64,000 bases of DNA from Dyella japonica DSM 16301. GTDB taxonomy: Bacteria; Pseudomonadota; Gammaproteobacteria; Xanthomonadales; Rhodanobacteraceae. The notes beneath the pieces were generated by a model that worked only from the letters and a program-made list of their open reading frames with translations, was not told where the DNA came from and made no database searches. Below are positions 55,590 through 64,000 of this stretch, piece after piece (position 1 is the first letter of the stretch; every line of letters begins with the position of its first letter). The stretch spans positions 1 to 64,000 of the forward strand of contig NZ_JPLA01000026.1 of the NCBI RefSeq assembly GCF_001010355.1, read 5' to 3'. The position numbers were made by a program, and so were the translations under genes.

Positions 55590-56681
55590 TCAGCGATGTT
55601 CCGCGCCGCCATGGGGCGCCCCTGCCGGCGCATGCGACTGGGCATGCGGTGCAGCGACCGGACGAGCGGCCTGCGGGTGGTAGGCCGGCATCGGCGACGC
55701 ATGTGCCTGATACATCGGCTGGGGACGGCTGCCGGCGTGATAGCCCGCGGCGGGATTGGAAGGCCCACGCGTATAGGCTGCATGGTTGGTCGCCGCCGCT
55801 GACGGATGGTAGGCAGGCGCACTGCCTGCTGCCGAGGTGCCCCGATTGCCGTGTGGCGCAAAGCCTGCCGAGTGCAGTGCCATGGCGTTGTTCGACGCAG
55901 GCGTTGGCGCAGCAGCACGCGCAGCCTGACCCGTCGCAGGATGAGCTGCTGCACTCGCCGCGTTGACGGCGCCGGCCCGTGGCGTGGCCGCCACCGCGGG
56001 CGCGCCGTGATTGAACGAGGCGCGCATGCCCTGGTTCTGGCTCGCGAACGTCCGCTGCTGCTCTTGCGCGGCAACCGGCGCCACATGCGCCTCACGTGCG
56101 TAGCCCAACTCCCGCGGCGAGGGACGCGTTGCGATGCCGCCGTGGCCACCGTTGAAGCTGGCCCGATTGACGTTGTTGTTCACCACCGCGCGGTTGTAGA
56201 CGTTGGTGATGTGCACGTTGTCGATGTGGTTCACCGAGCGGTTGTAGTAGAACGCGCGGCCTCGCCAATAGCCGCCGGCGTAGCCGACACCTGTGTAGCC
56301 GTAGCCATAGTTGATGCCGCCGTAGAAGCCCACGTGCGGGCCCCAGTAACCGCGGTGGAATACATACACGCCGCCGCCCCAGCCCCAGTAACCCGGGGTC
56401 CATAGCGCGCCGACGTAGGGTGGGTAAACCCAGGTGCCTGGCACCCAGTAATAGCCGTCGCCATCCCATGCCCAATAGCCCGGCACCCAGATGTAACCGG
56501 CTGCGGGAATGGCTGGCTGCACGTAGATCGGCAGGGGTGGTGGCGCGATGCCGACGGAGACGCCGACGGAGACTTCGGCGTTTGCGTTCAGGGGGAGAGC
56601 GGCAGCGGTGGCGAGTGCCAGGGCGGCGAGGAATAGGCAGCGTTGCGACGCTACGCGTCGGCGGGGTTTGAGCCACTCCAT
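55590..56681 (-). CDS. Exported YXWGXW-type Tyr/Trp/Gly-rich protein
   Basis: 363 residues. Signal peptide (about 1-35, ending LPLNANA). Residues about 45-140 are a dense run of aromatic repeats such as WVPGYWAWDGDGYYWVPG, LWTPGYWGWGGG and FHRGYWGPHVGFYGG, fitting the YXWGXW repeat family. The C-terminal half (about 170-363) is low-complexity, rich in Ala, Pro, His and Asn with several HPSA/YHP/HAA words. Function unknown; cell-surface or matrix location is likely. The 178-base gap to the YajG-like gene shows no other gene. Confidence 0.8.
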   Translation of the reverse strand: MEWLKPRRRVASQRCLFLAALALATAAALPLNANAEVSVGVSVGIAPPPLPIYVQPAIPAAGYIWVPGYWAWDGDGYYWVPGTWVYPPYVGALWTPGYWGWGGGVYVFHRGYWGPHVGFYGGINYGYGYTGVGYAGGYWRGRAFYYNRSVNHIDNVHITNVYNRAVVNNNVNRASFNGGHGGIATRPSPRELGYAREAHVAPVAAQEQQRTFASQNQGMRASFNHGAPAVAATPRAGAVNAASAAAHPATGQAARAAAPTPASNNAMALHSAGFAPHGNRGTSAAGSAPAYHPSAAATNHAAYTRGPSNPAAGYHAGSRPQPMYQAHASPMPAYHPQAARPVAAPHAQSHAPAGAPHGGAEHR

Positions 56682-56892
56682 AACGCCACTCCCAGTTCGT
56701 GGAACCTGCTCACCTTAACGCGTGAGATTGGGCGGGGTTATACGGCGTGGTGAGGCAAGGGTTCGGTGGGGTTCAGATGGTGAGATGGGAGATGAATGGG
56801 GATTTGGGTGAGCGCATCGATCGGTGCGGCCTAATAGCCGAAAAGCTCTGCCTTCCCTGTGCGGTGCGGTCGCGCGGAGGGGGGGATTGGTC

Positions 56893-56943
56893 GTGGGTTC
56901 GTCCACAACTCTCTCTCCGCCAGATACGCAAAAAGCCCCTTGC
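56893..56943. repeat. 51-bp direct repeat, copy A (tRNA-Ser end, inverted)
   Basis: Identical over 51 bp to 57077-57127. Its last part equals 31 bp of the tRNA-Ser 3' end plus downstream flank, but in opposite orientation to the tRNA gene. The DNA between copies A and B (56944-57076) carries further small palindromes (acaaatttgt-type and GGCCCATCCATGGGCC). Confidence 0.9.
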
Positions 56944-57076
56944 CTTCGTTGCAGAGCGCGATCACGTGGAGGGTGGGATTGTTCGGCCCATCCATGGGCC
57001 TCACCCCTTCGCGCTTACGCGCTACGGGGCCAGCCTGCGGCTGTCCAAATTTGTTCCTGACAAATTTGTCGAACCG

Positions 57077-57127
57077 GTGGGTTCGTCCACAACTCTCTCT
57101 CCGCCAGATACGCAAAAAGCCCCTTGC
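57077..57127. repeat. 51-bp direct repeat, copy B
   Basis: Second copy, 184 bp from copy A. Its right part is the left arm of the great palindrome at 57093-57158. The 463 bases from the YXWGXW gene start to the tRNA contain these repeats and no credible gene. Confidence 0.9.
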
Positions 57128-57158
57128 GGGGCTTTTTGCGTATCTGGCGGAGAGAGAG
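57093..57158. repeat. 31-bp-arm palindrome over tRNA-Ser end and terminator
   Basis: Two perfect 31-bp arms, CTCTCTCTCCGCCAGATACG... and complement, surround a 4-base loop. The right arm includes the last 14 bases of tRNA-Ser. The core, AAAAAGCCCC-TTGC-GGGGCTTTTT (57114-57137), is the tRNA's Rho-independent terminator and works in both directions. Confidence 0.9.
57107..57144 (-). terminator. Terminator of tRNA-Ser
   Basis: Directly after the CCA end, GATACGCAAAAAGCCCC-GCAA-GGGGCTTTTTGCGTATC forms a 17-bp stem with T-run in the arm. It is an unusually long terminator stem. Confidence 0.85.
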
Positions 57159-57237
57159 GGATTCGAACCCTCGATAAGGCTTTTGACCCTATACTCCCTT
57201 AGCAGGGGAGCCCCTTCGGCCTCTCGGGCATCTCTCC
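57145..57237 (-). tRNA. tRNA-Ser (anticodon GCT)
   Basis: 93 bases with encoded CCA and a long variable arm, as class II tRNAs have. The acceptor GGAGAGA pairs with TCTCTCC; the anticodon arm CTCCC-CTGCTAA-GGGAG reads GCT, for AGC/AGU codons; the T arm has GGTTCGAATCC. It follows csrA, as in many gammaproteobacteria. Confidence 0.96.
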
Positions 57238-57268
57238 GTTTTTTGTCCGCATCTCTGCGGAGCCGGCA

Positions 57269-57297
57269 AGGATACTAACCGGCGCGCTCGAGGTAAA
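57269..57297 (-). promoter_or_regulatory. Promoter of tRNA-Ser
   Basis: On the minus strand TTTACC (57292-57297), a 17-base spacer and TATCCT (57269-57274). It lies between the csrA stop and the tRNA, 32 bases upstream of the tRNA, so the tRNA has its own start. Confidence 0.55.
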
Positions 57298-57311
57298 GCG
57301 TTTCTTGCCTG

Positions 57312-57518
57312 TCAGTGTTCGCCAGTACCGCCGGAGGCAGTGCCGTCCGGCTCGTGCTCGTTCTTGATCCGCTGATAGATCTCTTCGCGATGCACGGCAA
57401 CGTTCTTCGGCGCATTAATACCAATGCGCACCTGGTTGCCCTTGACGCCGAGAACGGTAACGGTCACCTCGTCACCGATCATCAAGGTTTCACCGACCCT
57501 GCGGGTCAGAATCAACAT
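57312..57518 (-). CDS. csrA: Carbon storage regulator CsrA
   Basis: 68-residue RNA-binding post-transcriptional regulator (RsmA). It begins [20 protein letters not shown], with [20 protein letters not shown]4 and R44-type RNA contacts are in the usual places. The frame is open for 18 codons upstream, but the family start is at 57518. It is the gene after alaS. The 260-base alaS-csrA gap may hold its own promoters (a TTGACA is present on the minus strand near 57670), without clear -10. Confidence 0.98.
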   Translation of the reverse strand: MLILTRRVGETLMIGDEVTVTVLGVKGNQVRIGINAPKNVAVHREEIYQRIKNEHEPDGTASGGTGEH

Positions 57519-57778
57519 GTTTGCCACTCCATGAATACTTTGGTCACAGGCCAACAGACGGTTATGCCTCACCCCTGAGCTTCACCATCTGGACATTTCG
57601 ACGATGCTACCGCCGAAGGCCCTACCGCCTTCCCGGTTACACAGACGAGGCATCCCCTGTGATGCCATGTCAAGCGACACCGGCGCAACCATCGGTGTCA
57701 GCAGTATTTGGATACTAGCCGAGCGTCCAATGGCAGCGCAATGCGTAAACGGCAACGGACCGGCGACGGTTGACCTGC

Positions 57779-60415
<2,637 letters not shown>

Positions 60416-60496
60416 GCGGCTGGGGAGGACCTGGCGGATGGGTCACGCCGTGAAGCACCGCCGAAGCGACACTCTCCCGCCCCAGCAGTGGGGAGG

Positions 60497-60982
60497 TCAG
60501 GCGTCGTCGGCTGCGTCGTCCACGTCGGCGTGGGTAACACTCCGTACTGTGGCGGCGGGAAAGCCCCGGCGCAAGAGGAATTGCGCCCGGCGGGCCTTTT
60601 CCTCGCGATCTGGCGCCGATCCGCCGCCAAAACGACGCCGCAACTGCGCCAGCGCGCTGGCATCCCAGTCCACCCCGGCCTCGTCCAGCACGGCCCGGAT
60701 GCGGGCATCGGACAGGCCATGGCTTCTCAGCTCGGCCTGCACGCGCATCGGGCCATAGCCCTGCGCCACCCGGCTGCGAACCAGCGAGTGGGCGAATCGT
60801 TCGTCGTCCTGGTAATGCTGCTCGCCGAGGCGGTCGATGGCATCGCCGGCTTCGTCGCCCTCGTAGCCCTTCTGCCGCAGCTTGAGCTTCAGCTCACGCC
60901 GGGAGTGTTCACGGCGGGCAAGCAAGCCCAACGCCCGGTCGTAGGCTGAGGTTTTGGGTTTGTCACCGGGTTCTCGCGGCAT
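60497..60982 (-). CDS. recX: Regulatory protein RecX
   Basis: 161 residues, three-helix repeats; modulates RecA filaments. Motifs: YDRALGLLARREHSRRELKLKL, DDERFAHSLVRSRVAQGYGP and RRAQFLLRRGF near the end. It lies 107 bases after recA with a hairpin between, which may set the low RecX:RecA ratio. Confidence 0.95.
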   Translation of the reverse strand: MPREPGDKPKTSAYDRALGLLARREHSRRELKLKLRQKGYEGDEAGDAIDRLGEQHYQDDERFAHSLVRSRVAQGYGPMRVQAELRSHGLSDARIRAVLDEAGVDWDASALAQLRRRFGGGSAPDREEKARRAQFLLRRGFPAATVRSVTHADVDDAADDA

Positions 60983-61006
60983 GCCTGACCTATGGTCTTG
61001 CCATCA

Positions 61007-61032
61007 GAAGGGCGACGAATACGCCGCCCTTC
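61007..61032 (-). terminator. Hairpin between recA and recX (possible attenuator)
   Basis: 8-bp arms GAAGGGCG and CGCCCTTC enclose 10 bases. No T-run follows. E. coli recX is made by read-through of a terminator after recA, and this hairpin stands in the matching place, so partial termination is possible. Confidence 0.4.
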
Positions 61033-61089
61033 CTGCTGATCTGCAACGACACCCGCCGGACCGCGCCCGGCAGGTGCCTATGGCCTGGA

Positions 61090-62121
61090 TCAGGCTTCCT
61101 CGGTTTCCACCGCCGGCAGCGGCGAATTGCCGTTGGACACCAGCAGGCGGGCGCGCAGTTCGGCGTCGACTTCGTTGGCGATGGCCGGATTGTCGCGCAG
61201 GAACTGGCGCACGTTCTCCTTGCCCTGGCCGATGCGGTCGCCCTTGTAGCTGTACCAGGCGCCGGACTTGTCGATCAGGTTCTGCGCCACGCCCAGCTCG
61301 ATGATCTCGCCTTCGCGCGAGGTGCCCTCGCCATAGAGGATTTCGAATTCGGCCTGGCGGAACGGCGGCGCCACCTTGTTCTTGACCACCTTGACGCGGG
61401 TTTCAGAGCCGATCACCTCTTCGCCCTTCTTCACCGCGCCGATGCGGCGGATATCCAGGCGCACCGAGGCGTAGAACTTCAGCGCGTTGCCGCCGGTGGT
61501 GGTTTCCGGGCTGCCGAACATCACGCCGATCTTCATGCGGATCTGGTTGATGAAGATCACCAGGCAGTTGGACTTCTTGATGTTGGCGGTGAGCTTGCGC
61601 AGCGCCTGGCTCATCAGACGAGCGTGCAGGCCGACGTGGGAGTCGCCCATTTCGCCTTCGATTTCAGCCTTGGGCGTGAGCGCGGCGACCGAGTCGACCA
61701 CCACCACGTCCACCGCGCCGGAGCGCACCAGCATGTCGGCGATTTCCAGCGCCTGTTCGCCGGTGTCGGGCTGGGAGACCAGCAGGTCTTCCACGTTGAC
61801 GCCCAGCTTGGCGGCATAGGTGGGATCGAGCGCGTGCTCGGCGTCGACGAACGCAGCGGTGCCGCCGTTCTTCTGGCAGTTGGCGATGACCTGCAGGGTC
61901 AGCGTGGTCTTGCCCGAGGATTCCGGACCGTAGATCTCGACGACGCGGCCGCGCGGCAGACCACCGATGCCCAGCGCGATATCCAGGCCCAGCGAGCCGG
62001 TAGACACGGTGTCGATGGCGTCGTCGACGCGATCGCCCAGGCGCATGACGGCGCCCTTGCCAAATTGCTTCTCGATCTGGCCGAGGGCGGAAGTGAGCGC
62101 CTTGCGCTTGTTGTCATCCAT
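61090..62121 (-). CDS. recA: Recombinase A
   Basis: 343 residues. Walker [10 protein letters not shown] at 65-73, [18 protein letters not shown] as Walker B with L1 region, L2 with [19 protein letters not shown]. Catalyses strand exchange and LexA self-cleavage. Start [20 protein letters not shown]; the upstream frame is not part of RecA. In Xanthomonas lexA stands before recA; here pncC does, so lexA must be elsewhere. No LexA-like site comparable with that of uvrA is visible in the 122-base gap. Confidence 0.98.
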   Translation of the reverse strand: MDDNKRKALTSALGQIEKQFGKGAVMRLGDRVDDAIDTVSTGSLGLDIALGIGGLPRGRVVEIYGPESSGKTTLTLQVIANCQKNGGTAAFVDAEHALDPTYAAKLGVNVEDLLVSQPDTGEQALEIADMLVRSGAVDVVVVDSVAALTPKAEIEGEMGDSHVGLHARLMSQALRKLTANIKKSNCLVIFINQIRMKIGVMFGSPETTTGGNALKFYASVRLDIRRIGAVKKGEEVIGSETRVKVVKNKVAPPFRQAEFEILYGEGTSREGEIIELGVAQNLIDKSGAWYSYKGDRIGQGKENVRQFLRDNPAIANEVDAELRARLLVSNGNSPLPAVETEEA

Positions 62122-62243
62122 CGTCTTGAATCCCGGAGTGGCAGTGAATGAGGAGATGATGCCCGCGGCTTGTCTCACGGGCTGCGATCTGTGACGGACG
62201 AGTATCCCACACCGGTCAAGCGACCCAGTGGCCGGCTTTCGAC

Positions 62244-62750
62244 TCAGTCCGTCAGCGCCTTGATGACGCCGTTGAGCGCCGCGGCCACGGTCTGACGGCG
62301 CACCGCCTCGCGGTCGCCGGCGAACTGGAAGAGGCTGGCGTGGGCGTAACCGCCGCGCCGTTTCCAGCTGATCCAGACGGTGCCAACCGGCTTCTCCGGC
62401 GTACCTCCCGTAGGTCCGGCAATACCGGTGACAGCCACGGCCATGCCGGCGCCAAAGCGCGCCAGTGCGCCGGACACCATCTCCAGCGCGGTCTCCTCGC
62501 TGACGGCGCCGGTGCGCTCCAGCGTGCGTGGATTGACGCCTAGCAAGGCCTCTTTCGCCCCGTAGCTATAAGTGACCACGCCGGCGTCGAACCAGGCGGA
62601 GCTGCCCGACAGGTCGGTGAGTGCCTTGGCGATCCAGCCGCCCGTACAGGACTCGGCGGTGACCAGCATCAGGCGCCGCTGCAGGGCCGCAGCGGCCACC
62701 TGCTCGGCCAGGGCATACAGTTCGGCGTCGGTGGGGACGGACAAGCTCAT
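62244..62750 (-). CDS. pncC: Nicotinamide-nucleotide amidase (CinA C-terminal domain)
   Basis: 168 residues, single-domain CinA-C protein; converts NMN to NaMN in pyridine nucleotide recycling. Motifs: [36 protein letters not shown] and [20 protein letters not shown]. It precedes recA as in E. coli and Pseudomonas. Confidence 0.95.
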   Translation of the reverse strand: MSLSVPTDAELYALAEQVAAAALQRRLMLVTAESCTGGWIAKALTDLSGSSAWFDAGVVTYSYGAKEALLGVNPRTLERTGAVSEETALEMVSGALARFGAGMAVAVTGIAGPTGGTPEKPVGTVWISWKRRGGYAHASLFQFAGDREAVRRQTVAAALNGVIKALTD

Positions 62751-62858
62751 GGAAATTCCGGTGGGGACGGACGGAGGTGGACTCTTCTACCGCGATGGGG
62801 GCTGCGCGCCAAGCTTCCAAGGATCGATGCGCTGCCCCGTCCGCCCGGCGGAAGCTGC

Positions 62859-64000
62859 TCAGCTGCCCCAGACCAGCACGGCGTAGCGCAGGAAATTCAG
62901 GCCCAGGATCTTCTCGATGCGCCCCGTCGAATAGCCCTTCTGGGCAAGCAGCTGCGCCAGTTTGTGGAACTGCTGCGGCCCGCGCAGATCGACCACGAAC
63001 GGATAGGTATCAGGCCGCTCGCCCGCCGCGCTGATGCCGGCCGCCTGACGCTGCGCGATTTCCTTGGCTAGCGTCGCCTGATAGGCGTGCAGGTCGTCGA
63101 TCTGGGTGACCGAACCATCGGTGCCGATGCCCACATGATCTTCGCCGCAGACATTCACCGCATGATCGATATGGGCGACCACGTCCTCGGCCTTCGCATG
63201 GCCGCTGGCGTTGACGAAGGGCATGAAGTAGATACCGATGAAGCCGCCGCGCTCCGCCACCAGCTTCAATTCGGCGTCGGTCTTGTTGCGCGGCAGGTCG
63301 GTCACCGCGCGGCAACCGGTGTGATTGATCGAGATGGGCGCGGTGGACACGCGCGCCGCCTCAAGACAAGTCTGCTCGCCGCTGTGCGAAAGATCGACCA
63401 TCACACGACGCGCATTGAGCCGCGCCACCACCTCGCGGCCGAACGGCGTCAGCCCGCGGTTTTCCTTGGCCATCGAGCCGTCGCCCAGCTGGTTGGCCGG
63501 GTTGTAGGTGAGCTGGAACACGCGCACGCCGAGATCGGCAAAAATATCGACGCGCGTGGCGTCCTTGCCCATCATGGCACCGTTCTGGAAGCCGTAGATC
63601 AGGCCGATCTTCTTATCTGCCTTGGCGCGGCGAATATCGGCCGCGGTGAGGATCTTCGTGAGGTCCTGCTCGTGCTTGCGCACCAGCGCATCGGTGGCGG
63701 CGATATCGCGCACGCTGGCCTCGAACGGATCGTCGGGGCCGGACACATAGCCCAGCGTGATATTCACCGCGGTCAGGCCCGACGCATGCGCCTCGGCCAG
63801 CACGCGCGGCGTGAACTCGGGCACCAGTGCATCCGACCCGCGATTGGGATCGTCCAGACCGCCCAGCGCGTTGATGATGATGCCGCCATCGGCCGCAGCC
63901 GCACCCGGAGCCTCGGCGCCGCGCGCTTCCCAGGGCAGCATGGTAGCGGCAGCGGCCCAGGTCGCGCCGGTGAGGAAGGTTCGCCGATCAATCGTCGTCA
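62859..64000 (-). CDS. Tat-exported M19 membrane dipeptidase (partial at edge)
   Basis: At least 380 residues visible. Renal-dipeptidase (M19) family zinc enzyme: MVDLSHSGEQTC, SINHTGCRAVTDLPRNKTD, GIGTDGSVTQIDD. An internal ATG at 63941 is not the start, because in-frame codons before it encode a twin-arginine signal: TTIDRRTFLTGATWAAAATM. The first two bases of the start codon's complement end the window (TG, then ACG ACG), so the probable ATG begins one base outside. Substrate may be D- or L-dipeptides; unknown. Confidence 0.9.
   Translation of the reverse strand, partial: TTIDRRTFLTGATWAAAATMLPWEARGAEAPGAAAADGGIIINALGGLDDPNRGSDALVPEFTPRVLAEAHASGLTAVNITLGYVSGPDDPFEASVRDIAATDALVRKHEQDLTKILTAADIRRAKADKKIGLIYGFQNGAMMGKDATRVDIFADLGVRVFQLTYNPANQLGDGSMAKENRGLTPFGREVVARLNARRVMVDLSHSGEQTCLEAARVSTAPISINHTGCRAVTDLPRNKTDAELKLVAERGGFIGIYFMPFVNASGHAKAEDVVAHIDHAVNVCGEDHVGIGTDGSVTQIDDLHAYQATLAKEIAQRQAAGISAAGERPDTYPFVVDLRGPQQFHKLAQLLAQKGYSTGRIEKILGLNFLRYAVLVWGS

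Noticed and set aside
56859..57278. Open frame across tRNA-Ser reading ...FAYLAEREGFEPSIRL...
   Set aside because: It is the antisense translation of tRNA-Ser and its terminator, a known kind of false protein call.
62122..62243. LexA box before recA
   Set aside because: Only a GATACT -10 candidate and a TTGACC are visible; no dyad like that before uvrA.

Overview
The window is a GC-rich, densely packed stretch of ordinary gammaproteobacterial chromosome. It has no phage, insertion sequence or CRISPR array that I can see. Gene orders such as rpsT/murJ-ribF-ileS, pcnB-folK-panBCD, bamC-dapA/gcvR-bcp, phoBR-ppk-ppx and recA-recX-alaS-csrA-tRNA-Ser, together with a type I isocitrate dehydrogenase and a phoBR-ppk1-ppx block, point to the Xanthomonadales. 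Rhodanobacteraceae (Dyella, Rhodanobacter, Luteibacter type) is the likeliest family. That placement is inferred from gene content; I could not run a search.

Left part (1-9500): ileS, ribF and murJ run leftwards and are divergent from rpsT (TTG start). Then come obgE, rpmA and rplU, and a secreted DUF2059 protein with a Lys/Ala/Pro tail. 9500-19100: uvrA (behind a candidate LexA box), a hotdog thioesterase, a DUF4139 protein, two crotonase-fold enzymes, a sulfurtransferase, a CoA-type Nudix hydrolase, a DUF1289 protein and a Mip-like FKBP. 19100-27000: DUF1684, mutL, an AMIN/amidase_3/LysM amidase, tsaE and the NAD(P)HX repair enzyme, divergent from queG. 27000-33500: pgi, the pantothenate/folate block panD-panC-panB-folK-pcnB, tRNA-Glu(CTC) and a seven-iron ferredoxin.

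33500-45400: bamC and dapA, divergent from gcvR, bcp, a PIN-PhoH ATPase, thiD and lpxO. Next is an ECF41-type sigma factor with its AhpD-like partner gene, then an acyltransferase, isocitrate dehydrogenase, and a second AhpD-like gene overlapping a glutaredoxin. 45400-57300: a BepA-like protease, phoB-phoR-ppk1-ppx (phosphate sensing and polyphosphate turnover), a periplasmic cyclophilin, lpxH, a secreted YajG-like protein and a Tyr/Trp/Gly-rich YXWGXW protein. 57000-64000: tRNA-Ser(GCT), csrA, alaS, recX, recA, pncC and a Tat-exported M19 dipeptidase cut by the window edge one base short of its probable start codon.

The parts not explained by standard genes are mostly repeats and regulatory sites. 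Five REP-like palindromes share GGAGCGCACCCTGTGCGC-type arms, and four of them lie between convergent genes. A second family of GAGTGAG-rich hairpins occurs twice. Behind tRNA-Ser is a nested repeat structure in which the 3' end of the tRNA plus its terminator is copied in inverted orientation. The clearest regulatory prediction is an ECF41-type promoter (GGTCACG-N16-CGTC) directly before the ECF41 sigma factor gene. I did not find a convincing wholly new system.
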